Shown: positions 9,391 to 18,298, numbered from the stretch's first letter. The stretch is DNA of 64,000 bases from Zunongwangia atlantica 22II14-10F7 (GCF_002094855.1 NZ_ARYN01000009.1:124001-188000), one strand, 5' to 3'. Notes: a model not told the origin generated them from the sequence alone. Made by a program: numbers and translations.

Positions 9391-9843
9391 TTAATAACCG
9401 TTTACATATAAATAAGCTTCTTTATTCCTACGTTTTTTAAGCCCTTTAGATTTTTTACCCCCAGCATATACCCACCGTTTAAATTCATCTTGAATTGTGT
9501 TATCTGAAGGGTTTTCATTCACTTTCTTCAATAGTGTACTCTCACTAAAGTTACCCTGTCCAACGTTATAAGTAAATGATACTAATGCATCAAATTGGTG
9601 TTGGTTAATTGATGAAGTAACCAGTTTTGATACCCACTTTTCAAATGGTCTTAAAATAAGTTTCAACATCGTTTCACCTTCGGCAAGTGTAATTGGGTCA
9701 TCAGTTATTTTAACTCGCTTATTATTTGGATAAAATGTGAAACCATAACCAATTGTTGGTATTCCAGCAGAATCAAAGTAAGGGGCGTTTCTCCACCCCT
9801 CACTTTTTTTTAAATGATTTAATCCTTTTTCACTTAATCTCAA
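9391..9843 (-). CDS. Phage lysozyme / endolysin, GH24 (T4-type)
   Basis: 150 aa, the usual size of T4/P22-type endolysins. The catalytic block KSEGWRNAPYFDSAG..TIGYG aligns with E11-D20-T26 of T4 lysozyme as E15, D24 and T30. The later QFDALVSFTYNVG segment and a basic C-terminus (KGLKKRRNKEAYLY) are also typical. It hydrolyses the glycan strands of peptidoglycan for host lysis. There is no signal peptide, so it needs a holin; the small membrane protein at 12595-13074 is the only nearby candidate. It sits between the SGNH tail protein and TerS. Confidence 0.93.
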   Translation of the reverse strand: MRLSEKGLNHLKKSEGWRNAPYFDSAGIPTIGYGFTFYPNNKRVKITDDPITLAEGETMLKLILRPFEKWVSKLVTSSINQHQFDALVSFTYNVGQGNFSESTLLKKVNENPSDNTIQDEFKRWVYAGGKKSKGLKKRRNKEAYLYVNGY

Positions 9844-9869
9844 TTTTCATAGTTCTTTTTCTTTTGATG

Positions 9870-12557
9870 TTATTCAATCGGCATTATACCTTTCATCCCC
9901 CCTGTTATAACTCTACCTAGCATCTTGTTTCCATCTACACTATAAGGGTGAACTCCGTCTGAAATATATAAATCACGATTTAAACCATTAATACCTGAAT
10001 TAGCGTTTACATCTATTATTTGACAAGAAAAAATGTTTGCTACTTCCCTAATCATTTCCGATTTAATATATTCTTGAGTAATAAAATTAGCTGGGTCAAT
10101 AAACCCTTCATCACCCCGACCGCTTGCCCTTCCTGGTAATGGGGTTGCAATAATTATTAATGCTTGTGGCATCCAAGCTTGCATTTTCATTATTGTCGAA
10201 GCCATACCACCTTTCAAAGAATTAATATTATAATCACCATTATATTTGTTATAATATGTAGAATTTGCCCATTCTGGGTCAGTAGTGTCATTTTCAACCC
10301 ATTCTAAATTAGCTGTGTTATTTACATCGTCATTAGTACCACCTTTGATAATTACTGCATCGATAGTACTTTTAATTGATTGTGGGAACATTGTGGTAAT
10401 TCTTAACCAAGATGGGTATGCACCTCTAACTGGTGTCGTTCCTGCTGGTACAGTAACATTACCCTCATAGTTTTCATAATTATATAAATCATTCCTTCCA
10501 ACATTATTACCAGTTGCATCTATAAAGGATACTGCACCACCTGTATTATTCCATGAGTATCTTTGACCACCTATACCACGTCCATATAAATTTGCAGCCT
10601 GTAAATTATTTGCAGTAATTGTTCCCCATTTGTTTAGGTCATTATAAGGGTAACTAAAATCACCGCCAGAAATTGCTGTTATTGAATCACCATATAATGC
10701 AATATTTTTATCCTTCCATTGACTTTGTTGACTATCTATTGCAATTTCTTTAATTTTATAAATAGATACTCTATAATTAATAATCACACCAGTTTCATAA
10801 GTACGTATTTCAAGTCTTTCAGCATCTTCAGGTATAGTTAATTCAAACAGAATACCATCATTAAAATTCCTATTATTTACATCATAAAATTGGTAATAAC
10901 TACCATCTGACCTGTAAACATAAATACTAAATCTTCCTGTGTAATTACCATTAAACTCAAATGATAATTTTTCACCTAAGTAATCAGAAATTGTGAAAGG
11001 GTCAAAAGTTGCTGTTCTCGGTGCAACATAATTATTTAGCTCTTTAATAACAGTTAATTTTGTAATACCGTTTAATATGGTATCATTCAACCTAGCTTTT
11101 TCGATAGGTTCAGAAAGTTTTCTTACTTCTGAAATTATACATGTATATTCAACATCGGTTACACGTGTTCTAACTTGTAAATTTTGTTCTATGTCTGTTG
11201 TAACATATTCCCAAGAAATACCAGAACTAAAATCATTACTATCTTCAAAAAATTTTACTGATTGCGTACCGTTTTCTGAATCATTTGTATAAAATTCAAC
11301 TCCATAAGGTAATGATGCATCTGAATAAAATTCAATAACATATGTTTTATATCTTTCTAAATCTAATAAAGGTAGTACCGCTGAAATATTAGCTATTGAA
11401 GTTCTTCTATAAATTTCTATTGGGGTATCTTCTACTTCTAAGGTATTAGTAAGAATTGAATTTAAATCTAAAAATTCATTCTCCAAACCAGATATAGCAT
11501 TATTAGTTTCACCTATTTTAGAAAATATATCTAAAATGTATTCATCGTAATTTTGAAACAATGATATAGGATATTTACTACCAACCACCAATGATGGCAG
11601 AGCAATTAAAAATTCACAATTTTGGTTACCTGAAGTATTGTTTATATCAATCAAAAATGATTCACCACTATCAGTATAGTCAGTTGAAGCCACCATATTT
11701 TCCCTAGATTGTACAATCCACCCTTCACCAATTGTTATTGAATTTTCAACCCCACTACTAATTATGTTTGAAGTGAGAGAAATTGGTGAATAAACATAAG
11801 GATTAATATTCCCTGAAATTGATTTATAGATAAAACCACCAGAATATGATTCACCAGATAATGCATTGAATTTTGCTCTCATTTGGAATCTTGCCCCTGC
11901 TGGTACACTTACTCTCATTTGTTGACCGAAATATTCTGAATCTTCAATTGAATAATTAGCATCATTGTTTATAATTTTCAATTCGTTCTGACCATTAAAA
12001 TTAATCAAATGTGAATTTTTAATTTTATTCAGAGTTTGTACTAGTCCTCTAAATTTTGAAAACTCATCATCTTTTATTGGTTGTTTACTTATATATTCAA
12101 CATTTCCAGAAGCACTATTCGACCATTTCCATATCCCATTATTACCACCATCATTAGAAATTGAAAATTTCACATTATTTAGAATAGAAGAATTAGAATG
12201 GTTTGAATAATAGCTTGTAGCTTCGATTTTTGTCTCAAAATCTTTGGCTATTTCGCCAATACTAATATCCTCAAACACTTCATTTATATGGGTTAAATTT
12301 TTCCTTATATCTTCACCCAAATTGTCGAATAATATCGGTATTAAAACATCAATAATTTCTTCCCTAGAAGTAAAAGATTGACCGTTTACCAAGACTTCAT
12401 CCACTGGTGTTGCACTCAAAATTTGATGGCGCACATCATAAATATTATATATACCTATACTATTTTCACCCAAGGAAATTGCTTGATAAATTCTTGGGAA
12501 ATTCTTTCCATTTAACTGAAAGTATTTTTCATCATTTACAAATTCAATTTTATACAT
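9870..12557 (-). CDS. Phage tail protein with C-terminal SGNH/GDSL esterase domain
   Basis: 895 aa. The first about 600 residues are Asn/Ser/Tyr-rich, beta-type, with helical segments and two likely carbohydrate-binding jelly-roll regions. Residues about 615-895 carry SGNH hydrolase blocks: ALYGDSITA (block I, nucleophile Ser, about 625), IIKGGTNDD (block III, about 739) and DGVHPYS (block V, Asp/His, about 867). SGNH enzymes deacetylate or cleave esters on polysaccharides; several phage tail spikes use them to remove O-acetyl groups from capsule or O-antigen. I infer a receptor-binding/depolymerising tail protein. It is encoded between the membrane protein and the lysozyme. Confidence 0.85.
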   Translation of the reverse strand: MYKIEFVNDEKYFQLNGKNFPRIYQAISLGENSIGIYNIYDVRHQILSATPVDEVLVNGQSFTSREEIIDVLIPILFDNLGEDIRKNLTHINEVFEDISIGEIAKDFETKIEATSYYSNHSNSSILNNVKFSISNDGGNNGIWKWSNSASGNVEYISKQPIKDDEFSKFRGLVQTLNKIKNSHLINFNGQNELKIINNDANYSIEDSEYFGQQMRVSVPAGARFQMRAKFNALSGESYSGGFIYKSISGNINPYVYSPISLTSNIISSGVENSITIGEGWIVQSRENMVASTDYTDSGESFLIDINNTSGNQNCEFLIALPSLVVGSKYPISLFQNYDEYILDIFSKIGETNNAISGLENEFLDLNSILTNTLEVEDTPIEIYRRTSIANISAVLPLLDLERYKTYVIEFYSDASLPYGVEFYTNDSENGTQSVKFFEDSNDFSSGISWEYVTTDIEQNLQVRTRVTDVEYTCIISEVRKLSEPIEKARLNDTILNGITKLTVIKELNNYVAPRTATFDPFTISDYLGEKLSFEFNGNYTGRFSIYVYRSDGSYYQFYDVNNRNFNDGILFELTIPEDAERLEIRTYETGVIINYRVSIYKIKEIAIDSQQSQWKDKNIALYGDSITAISGGDFSYPYNDLNKWGTITANNLQAANLYGRGIGGQRYSWNNTGGAVSFIDATGNNVGRNDLYNYENYEGNVTVPAGTTPVRGAYPSWLRITTMFPQSIKSTIDAVIIKGGTNDDVNNTANLEWVENDTTDPEWANSTYYNKYNGDYNINSLKGGMASTIMKMQAWMPQALIIIATPLPGRASGRGDEGFIDPANFITQEYIKSEMIREVANIFSCQIIDVNANSGINGLNRDLYISDGVHPYSVDGNKMLGRVITGGMKGIMPIE

Positions 12558-12594
12558 TAAACATTAAATATTAATCTTTGCCATTGCTGGCTTA

Positions 12595-13074
12595 TTATTT
12601 TAAATTATCGGGTAATTTTACTTCAGAATGTTGCTCGTAGTAAGCAAGCTGTAGCCCCAACTTATTGACCAAATCGGTCAGTTTTTCTACTTGTCTTTTC
12701 AAATTATCGATTGAAATTTCTAGTTCAGATTTTTCAAATTTCAGTTCACTTTTTTCACTTTTTAATTCAAAATTTTCTTTTCCTACTTTTTCAATTTTGC
12801 CTTCTAAACACTCAATTCTTTTTACTTGAATTTTATCTTCAGCTTCTTTTCGCTTTGCGTAGTCATCTAACATTGTTTGATATAATTGAAGATTCTTTTC
12901 AATCACATCTGTACTGCTTAAATCAACCTCTTTTTCTTTCGCTTTTAGATTGAGTTTTTCAAATATTTTGTCTTTGTAAACACCTAATAATAAGGTTGCA
13001 ATTGGTACTACAAATGGCAATAGTTTGATTAAACTATCTAAGGTTATAATTGCTATTGGTATAAGTTCAATCAT
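12595..13074 (-). CDS. Small membrane protein with long coiled coil (holin candidate)
   Basis: 159 aa. Two adjoining hydrophobic segments occupy residues about 3-32 (IPIAIITLDSLIKLLPFVVP then IATLLLGVY); residues about 38-150 form a charged coiled coil with repeating KSEKSEL/KFEKSEL blocks. Location four bases after the connector gene and upstream of tail protein and lysozyme makes it a holin or spanin-like candidate, though the long cytoplasmic coiled coil is unusual for a holin. No family is recognised. Confidence 0.55.
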   Translation of the reverse strand: MIELIPIAIITLDSLIKLLPFVVPIATLLLGVYKDKIFEKLNLKAKEKEVDLSSTDVIEKNLQLYQTMLDDYAKRKEAEDKIQVKRIECLEGKIEKVGKENFELKSEKSELKFEKSELEISIDNLKRQVEKLTDLVNKLGLQLAYYEQHSEVKLPDNLK

Positions 13075-13077
13075 CTC

Positions 13078-13626
13078 TTAAAGTCGTTTATTTTGGCTTG
13101 GCAAGAATGTGAATTTCACATTGTTGAAGCTATTGTTATCGTTATTAATGTGGCTTTCATTTTGTCTTGCCCATACCTCGAAAGTTGAAGCATTTTGATT
13201 TAAATAACCTTCAATTAATTGCCATTTCATTGCTGCATCTTGGTTGTTTTGGCTTACCAAATCTTTTATCATATTGCGGTCAACTTGTTCACCATCTTGG
13301 TATTGCTTTTGTACCATTCCAAATGGTGTAACTGAATTATTTATTTCGTATAAGTAACGACTATATGTATAGTCAGCCAGAAGTGATTTAACGCCCTCAT
13401 GTTGAACTGTATAACCATCTTTATCTTCATACTGGCAACCTTCAATTAAGTCACTGTAATCAGCTTCATTTGCGTTTTTTTGAAGGTCAAAATAAAAGCC
13501 ATTACCCAGTGTTTTTTTCAAATCAATTAAAGCACCAGAAATGCATTGTTCAACTTTATTTACATCGTAGTTATTACCTATATTTTTAAGGTTGGCAAAG
13601 TCTTGGTGTGTTAGTATATTATTCAT
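13078..13626 (-). CDS. Putative head-tail connector protein (gp6/DUF6712-like)
   Basis: 182 aa, helical. It starts MNNILTHQDFANLKNIG and contains a KSLLADYTYSRYLYEIN segment followed by a glutamine-rich helix; this resembles head-completion/connector proteins of Bacteroidota prophages (DUF6712 type). Its ATG overlaps the end of the portal gene by 8 nt, the position expected for the first adaptor ring under the portal. Assignment is by context plus weak similarity; the connector role is inferred. Confidence 0.55.
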   Translation of the reverse strand: MNNILTHQDFANLKNIGNNYDVNKVEQCISGALIDLKKTLGNGFYFDLQKNANEADYSDLIEGCQYEDKDGYTVQHEGVKSLLADYTYSRYLYEINNSVTPFGMVQKQYQDGEQVDRNMIKDLVSQNNQDAAMKWQLIEGYLNQNASTFEVWARQNESHINNDNNSFNNVKFTFLPSQNKRL

Positions 13627-14725
13627 TTACTTGGTTGTTAATTAGGTCAATACGCCCTTTAATTGGGTGCTTATAATTATTCATAATTGAAGTGAAAATC
13701 TCTTCAATTTTCATGCGCTCCTCTTCCCTTTCCTGCCACATTATTTGCATGATACTTTTATATAATTCACCAGAATTTCCAAAAATTCCAGAATCACTTG
13801 GGTTGATTAAACTGATAGGTACGTTAAAGGCTTTTGCAATATTTTTTTCAACTTGACTTTCTGAATATCTGAATAATTCATCGTTATGTTCACTTGTAAG
13901 GTCTTGAAGGTTAATTTGTTCATTAAGGTCACTGCTGGCATCTGGTGATTCTAATAATATCACACTATTTGCATTTTTACTACCTCTTACTGCATCCAAA
14001 TTATTTAAGAATGTTCGTCTGTCTTCAGGTGAATTAAATGGTTTGGTGACCAAAAGTTTAGTATTTAAAAAACCATCATTTGAACCTTTTTGGCGAAATT
14101 CTGAAGCTTGAATTTCTGAAACCATATCGTTAATTACACAATCGGCATCGGACAAAGAATATATTTCATTGAAGTACTTTTGCAAATGAATAATTTGCCC
14201 CTTATACTTGCTTATCCCACCAGCATTTTCAATTTGTGATTTAATTATTTCTTCATTTAAATTAAATCTATCAACCACCTGTATTGCATTAGTATCTATT
14301 CGCCCTTGTTGACCATCCCAATTGGAATAAACAAGATATTTACCAGAATAATCAACGTCATCCCTTTTCCCAACACGCACGTTTTTTGATGGTACACTTT
14401 CAATGGCAGAAATTTCACCTAGTAAATTGAAGCTTAACCAAATAAATGCATTATTGTGTTTCACATATTCCCTTACAGAAGTTCTAATTACATCGTTAAG
14501 TGTTTGACCTTTTGAATTGACAATCACATGACCATTCGCAACACCTTTTCCAATGATGGCTTTTGCGCTTTTATCTACTGCATTTTTTGCCGTAACACTG
14601 GCATTTAGAAGGTGCTCTAAAGTGTTTGGATAAAGGTTATCTAACCCCCAATTGAAGCACTCATTACGCAAATTTTTACGTACATCTAAGACATTATGTT
14701 TAATTTCATTAAAGTGAATTTTCAT
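13619..14725 (-). CDS. Phage portal protein
   Basis: 368 aa. Features include the N-terminal WGLDNLYPNTL, an AVDKSAKAIIGKGV helix, the wing-like beta segment and, near the C-terminus, KAFNVPISLINPSDSG followed by an IMQIMWQEREEERMKIEE stem helix. These are typical of HK97/SPP1-type portals, the dodecameric ring through which DNA is packaged and ejected. It is coupled to both neighbours (1-nt overlap with the 184-aa gene upstream, 8-nt overlap with the connector downstream). The length is short for the family (usually 400-500 aa), but no break is seen. Confidence 0.8.
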   Translation of the reverse strand: MKIHFNEIKHNVLDVRKNLRNECFNWGLDNLYPNTLEHLLNASVTAKNAVDKSAKAIIGKGVANGHVIVNSKGQTLNDVIRTSVREYVKHNNAFIWLSFNLLGEISAIESVPSKNVRVGKRDDVDYSGKYLVYSNWDGQQGRIDTNAIQVVDRFNLNEEIIKSQIENAGGISKYKGQIIHLQKYFNEIYSLSDADCVINDMVSEIQASEFRQKGSNDGFLNTKLLVTKPFNSPEDRRTFLNNLDAVRGSKNANSVILLESPDASSDLNEQINLQDLTSEHNDELFRYSESQVEKNIAKAFNVPISLINPSDSGIFGNSGELYKSIMQIMWQEREEERMKIEEIFTSIMNNYKHPIKGRIDLINNQVNE

Positions 14726-15279
14726 TAATCATTGGTATCTTCTTTTTGTGTTATTATCCTGTCAATAAATGAAGATTTACTACCACCAAATTCAGCTTTT
14801 ACATCTGGGTATTTTTCACGTAATTCACTGAATTTATACTTCATTAAATGTTTTTTTTGCGCTTCCTGATCTTCATTTAGTTCAATAACTTCATCTTCTT
14901 TAACCTCTTTATTTTCAACAGTTAACATATCTTCCCAATTGTCAGGATATTTGCTAAAAAGCTTAATTCTTTCCTTATTTATCCTAAGAAATTCAATTGC
15001 TAATTGGTCAGTGATAATGTTATTATTTATGGTACGGCTATCACCTTTTTGAAGACGGTAATAGGCATTATTTTTAAGTTCAAAATTGCTCATATTGTGG
15101 TATCTCTTTAATTTAAGAATCATTTCATTTAAAGAACCACGGCAGCTTACACAAACATTACCACCTAACGCTTCAGTATAAAATTTCACAATCACCTTCA
15201 AATTTTCGTTGCTGGTCATAATGTGAAATGGTAATTTTAAGATGTCTTCTATGTTCAATTGAAATGATTTTAATATCAC
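14725..15279 (-). CDS. Hypothetical phage protein upstream of portal
   Basis: 184 aa, soluble, helical. Two cysteines form CVSC near residue 43. The C-terminal 35 residues (KYKFSELREKYPDVKAEFGG...) resemble a short helix-extension-helix/SAP-like DNA- or peptide-binding motif seen in several head proteins. It overlaps the portal ATG by one base. No family is recognised with certainty; a role in head assembly or head-tail joining is inferred from position. Confidence 0.5.
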   Translation of the reverse strand: MILKSFQLNIEDILKLPFHIMTSNENLKVIVKFYTEALGGNVCVSCRGSLNEMILKLKRYHNMSNFELKNNAYYRLQKGDSRTINNNIITDQLAIEFLRINKERIKLFSKYPDNWEDMLTVENKEVKEDEVIELNEDQEAQKKHLMKYKFSELREKYPDVKAEFGGSKSSFIDRIITQKEDTND

Positions 15280-15283
15280 AAGT

Positions 15284-15316
15284 AAAAGCAGAATAAGGGG
15301 TTAACTCATCTGCTTT
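15284..15316 (-). terminator. Hairpin with T-run after the putative tail-tube gene
   Basis: Arms AAAGCAGA and TCTGCTTTT read leftward with a loop of about 16 nt and a four-T tail, located between the stop at 15343 and the next ATG at 15279. A weak intrinsic terminator or attenuator within the late operon would lower expression of portal and downstream genes relative to capsid and tail tube. Confidence 0.35.
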
Positions 15317-15342
15317 AATCTTGCTATTTTATAATGTTATTT

Positions 15343-15924
15343 TTATGCTACTGAAGCAAATAAAGCATCAAATGAAGCTTTTGAAGTTGCATAATCAGTT
15401 TCTAAGAATATTGAATATGGGTAATCTTCGTATTCACCTTCATAAGTTGAAATTGTAAAAGTTATACTACTCGCATTTTCTCCACTATTCATAGTCATTT
15501 CTGAAAGTTCAAGCCCACTTTTCCAACCTAAAACTTTAAATGCGTCTAATTGATCTACGCCTTTATATTTCGTTTCAATAACTACAACGAATCTACCTTC
15601 TTTAATTTCTGCTGCCCTCTCTGCCGTAGAAGCTGAAGGTGTCATTAATCTCGCTAAAAATGAATGTGAAAAACCATCTAAATTTTCAGCATCTGGTGTA
15701 AATTCTGAAGCTAAACTTCCAAGTCTTTTACCCCATTCTAATTTGTAACCAGTTGCTCCAGATTTCAAGGTTAAATTGGTAATAGTTGCCCCATTTGATG
15801 TGCTTGCGCCAAAGTCTATGTCATCGTAATTAATTAGAATTGCGTTATCAAGTACACCTGCTTGTGGTGCATCAACACATTTATCAAATTCAATGTCTCC
15901 CGACAATTTGTTTATGCATGCCAT
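15343..15924 (-). CDS. Putative phage major tail (tube) protein
   Basis: 193 aa from the chosen ATG (MACINKLSGDIEFDKC). It is beta-rich, with a C-terminal segment of the kind seen in tail tube proteins (AFKVLGWKSGLELSEM, then NSGENASSITFTIST). An upstream ATG at 15969 is in frame, but it lies in the right arm of a GC-rich hairpin, so I take 15924 as the start. The gene directly follows the major capsid gene, an arrangement that fits an abundantly made virion protein. A head decoration protein is the alternative. The protein has no signal or membrane segment. Confidence 0.55.
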   Translation of the reverse strand: MACINKLSGDIEFDKCVDAPQAGVLDNAILINYDDIDFGASTSNGATITNLTLKSGATGYKLEWGKRLGSLASEFTPDAENLDGFSHSFLARLMTPSASTAERAAEIKEGRFVVVIETKYKGVDQLDAFKVLGWKSGLELSEMTMNSGENASSITFTISTYEGEYEDYPYSIFLETDYATSKASFDALFASVA

Positions 15925-15946
15925 GTTTTTTAAAATGTTTATAATG

Positions 15947-15969
15947 ATGGGGGCATGGATAGCCCCCAT
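15947..15969 (-). promoter_or_regulatory. GC-rich hairpin directly after the capsid gene
   Basis: Perfect 8-bp stem, ATGGGGGC with GCCCCCAT, and a 7-nt loop, in a region that is otherwise very AT-rich. It lies between the capsid stop (16001) and the next start (15924). No long T-run follows in the leftward direction, so it is more likely a transcript-stabilising or processing hairpin, or a partial terminator, than a full stop. Confidence 0.55.
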
Positions 15970-16000
15970 TTTATTTTATTGTTAGACCAGTCCTAATTGA

Positions 16001-16918
16001 TTAGACTGATAATGTGAATTCTACGATTTCTTGAGGGTTAACGATTTGAACACCGTCTTTACCTCGGATTTTAAGGTGTGTTTTGTCGGTAACTTCATCT
16101 AGTACCATTTTAATGTTCTCGGCATCAGCTTCAGAATCTACACCTACCACGAAATTTGAACCGATTGAAGCAAACATTCTTTTTGTTTCTGCAAGTCCTC
16201 TAACTTTCATTAAAGTTGCACCACTTCCACCAATGCGGTATTCACCGTTTTTGTGTTCTGGCTCGTAGTGATATAAGTTTGCTTTCTTTTCTGCTTTGAT
16301 GTACAAATCAAAAATTTCATTACCTACAAGAATTACAAAACTTTCACTCTCTCTTACATCAATTGGGGCTGCATCCCTCATTTCGTCCACAAGGTCACGT
16401 ACATTATCAATTGTAATTTCAGTTGCTGAAGTAGTGTTACCATCTACAACATCACTATTTGCATCAATTTTTTTGATGAAACCATCAAAAAGTGTGTAAT
16501 TACTACCAGCAGTATCACCTTGCCATCTAGTCAATTCCAAAAACTTCTGTACTGAAGCTAATTCACTGTCTATCAATGCTTCTTCCCATGCTTTAGGTGC
16601 ATCATTATTCATGCTCCCTGGTGCAAGTTCAGTGGCTGGAAATTTAGTTTGTAAGTCATCATTACACCATGTCTTATGCTCGGTATAAGGCTTTACGCTA
16701 AGTGTAATAGTTTCACCAGTTACATCACCAGTTGGGTTAACACATGTACCAGCTTGTGGGTTAGCTTCTGAAAATAAATAAGGTATTTCTGTACTACCTT
16801 TTACGTTAGTGATAAATCTTGCAAATTTACCAGTATCACCACCACTAAAAAGGGTAGCTGTAAGCACTTCTTTTTGTCGTGCTATGTAATCATTAAAATT
16901 GGTTAAATCATATGCCAT
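16001..16918 (-). CDS. Phage major capsid protein (HK97-like fold expected)
   Basis: 305 aa, encoded immediately after the prohead protease, the standard neighbour. It begins MAYDLTNFNDYIARQKEVL, is Thr/Ala/Glu-rich with alternating beta and helix, and lacks membrane segments. Size and context fit an HK97-fold capsid subunit that assembles into the icosahedral head. It has no large N-terminal delta domain; the scaffold role seems to be carried by the long acidic tail of the protease. A 27-nt gap separates it from the protease stop. Confidence 0.8.
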   Translation of the reverse strand: MAYDLTNFNDYIARQKEVLTATLFSGGDTGKFARFITNVKGSTEIPYLFSEANPQAGTCVNPTGDVTGETITLSVKPYTEHKTWCNDDLQTKFPATELAPGSMNNDAPKAWEEALIDSELASVQKFLELTRWQGDTAGSNYTLFDGFIKKIDANSDVVDGNTTSATEITIDNVRDLVDEMRDAAPIDVRESESFVILVGNEIFDLYIKAEKKANLYHYEPEHKNGEYRIGGSGATLMKVRGLAETKRMFASIGSNFVVGVDSEADAENIKMVLDEVTDKTHLKIRGKDGVQIVNPQEIVEFTLSV

Positions 16919-16945
16919 TTTTAAAAGGTTATTTTTTCTTTTCTG

Positions 16946-18067
16946 TTATTTTCTCTTTTGAAGTGCTGACCTCAAAGAGTTATTTTTATTGTTATTTAAT
17001 TTTTGAACTTCGTTTGGCTCATTTTCAATTTCACTTCCGATTGATTTTTTTAATGCTTTGATTTCTGCATTAAGTTTTTCTTCTTTTTCGTTGAATTTTG
17101 CTTCAGCCTTTTTCAAGATTTCAGCTTCTAATTTTTTCAGAATTTCTTCAAAGTCAATTTCATCTTCATCAGCATCTTCAGAAGTTTCGATTTCAGTTTC
17201 TTCAACTGCATTGGCTTCATCTTCAGAAGTTTCAGTTTCTTCAACTTGTTCTTCTGGTGCTGGTAAAATTTCTTTTACTTTACCATCTTCTATTAAGATT
17301 TTTGAACCATCTGGCATTAAAATTTCATCACCTTCAGCTTCTACGGCATCACCAATTGAAGGTGTATCACCTGTGTTTAAATCTGGAAAAGTGACTTCAT
17401 TACCATTACTGTCTTGAAGCGTTAAAGCATTGATTTCTAAATCTTTTTCAACGTCTTTTTCTAAATCGCTACCGCTAATAAATGATGCAAGTGCCTTCAA
17501 AAACTTGTCAGTTTTCGTCATTTCTTTTTCGTTGTTATTTTTCTCGTTATTATAAAATGCCACCGCTTTTATTGAAGTGTAACTGCCTGTGGCAAAGCCC
17601 ATTTTAACTGCATTGCTGGCAGATAAAAAGGTTTCTTTTTGTAGTAATTTTTCAACCGTTTTTTTGTCGATTGAGGTGTAAACAGAATAGAAATTGATGA
17701 AGTTATTTTCAATCTCTTTTAATTGTTTTGCAACATATTCAAAATCAGAACTATTGCCCTGCATTTGCGCCCAAGGCAAATGAATCATAAAACGGTCTTC
17801 ACCTTCTGCCAATAGTCTTTTATCACCTGCCATAAATATGCTGGCAGCAATAGAATAAGCCATTGTGGCTTTTGTTGTAATCGGTAATTGAAGATTTCTT
17901 AAATAGCTATAAATCGACTGCCCTTCATCAACTTCACCACCTACAGAATCAATGATAACTTCAACGCTGTCAGGCTTTTTGAAGCTTTTAAATTGTCTAA
18001 TTACATCAATCAATGAAGTATCTTCACCAATTACACCGTTAATAAATATTGTTGCTTTTCTGCTCAT
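16946..18067 (-). CDS. ClpP-like (S14) prohead protease fused to acidic scaffold-like tail
   Basis: 373 aa. Residues about 4-175 form a ClpP/S14 serine-peptidase domain: EVIIDSVGGEVDEGQ, the nucleophile Ser72 in TMAYSIAASIF, and His96 in FMIHLPWA. Such proteases cleave scaffold and capsid during prohead maturation. Residues about 205-373 are very acidic and Glu/Thr/Ser-rich, ending in a Lys/Glu coiled coil (about 305-345) and a basic tail; this is what a built-in scaffold domain looks like. It is the first gene of the late operon, with a sigma70-like promoter 20-50 nt upstream. Confidence 0.88.
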   Translation of the reverse strand: MSRKATIFINGVIGEDTSLIDVIRQFKSFKKPDSVEVIIDSVGGEVDEGQSIYSYLRNLQLPITTKATMAYSIAASIFMAGDKRLLAEGEDRFMIHLPWAQMQGNSSDFEYVAKQLKEIENNFINFYSVYTSIDKKTVEKLLQKETFLSASNAVKMGFATGSYTSIKAVAFYNNEKNNNEKEMTKTDKFLKALASFISGSDLEKDVEKDLEINALTLQDSNGNEVTFPDLNTGDTPSIGDAVEAEGDEILMPDGSKILIEDGKVKEILPAPEEQVEETETSEDEANAVEETEIETSEDADEDEIDFEEILKKLEAEILKKAEAKFNEKEEKLNAEIKALKKSIGSEIENEPNEVQKLNNNKNNSLRSALQKRK

Positions 18068-18087
18068 TAATGATAATTAGTGAGCGC

Positions 18088-18114
18088 ATTATAAGTTGTA
18101 TGTACATTGGTCAA
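18088..18114 (-). promoter_or_regulatory. Candidate phage late promoter (sigma70-like)
   Basis: Read leftward, TTGACC (18114-18109) and TATAAT (18093-18088) are separated by 15 nt, and transcription would begin about 15 nt before the protease ATG. It does not resemble the host TAnnTTTG type. The -35 half overlaps the GGTCA inverted repeat, so the repeat-binding factor could repress or activate it. Confidence 0.5.
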
Positions 18115-18134
18115 ATTGGTGAACAATGACCAAT
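18106..18134. promoter_or_regulatory. Inverted repeat (operator candidate) at the late promoter
   Basis: Perfect 8-bp arms ATTGGTCA and TGACCAAT with a 13-nt centre. The GGTCA half-site also starts each iteron-like unit at 21.2 kb and forms the arms of the inverted repeat at 21467-21485, which suggests a common binding protein. Confidence 0.5.
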
Positions 18135-18170
18135 AAAAAACCCCCACAAAAATCAATCTGTGAGGGTTAA
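18135..18170 (-). terminator. Intrinsic terminator between early and late leftward genes
   Basis: Leftward reading gives AACCCTCACA, a short loop, TGTGGGGGTT and a T6 run. It would end transcripts from the early genes at 18.2-20.5 kb and insulate the late promoter just beyond it. The other strand also has a T-like tail, so it may work both ways. Confidence 0.7.
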
Positions 18171-18196
18171 AAAAAACTATATATCAATTAATTAAA

Positions 18197-18271
18197 TCAA
18201 TCTAACATTTCAATTAGAAATTCAATAAAAGCTTCAAGTACTTTTTCGGCATCTTCATTTTTTTCATTCAT
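18197..18271 (-). CDS. Possible 24-aa acidic peptide
   Basis: An ATG frame of 24 codons, MNEKNEDAEKVLEAFIEFL then IEMLD, amphipathic and acidic, lying 27 nt after the Cys-rich gene and just before the terminator. It fits operon spacing, but it is too short to be sure that it is translated. Confidence 0.3.
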   Translation of the reverse strand: MNEKNEDAEKVLEAFIEFLIEMLD

Positions 18272-18298
18272 AACGGTTGGGGTTAATATTTTTGTTAT

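Noticed and set aside
15925-15969. Longer start for the tail-tube gene
   Set aside because: It would place translation initiation inside a GC-rich hairpin; the downstream ATG gives the family-like N-terminus.
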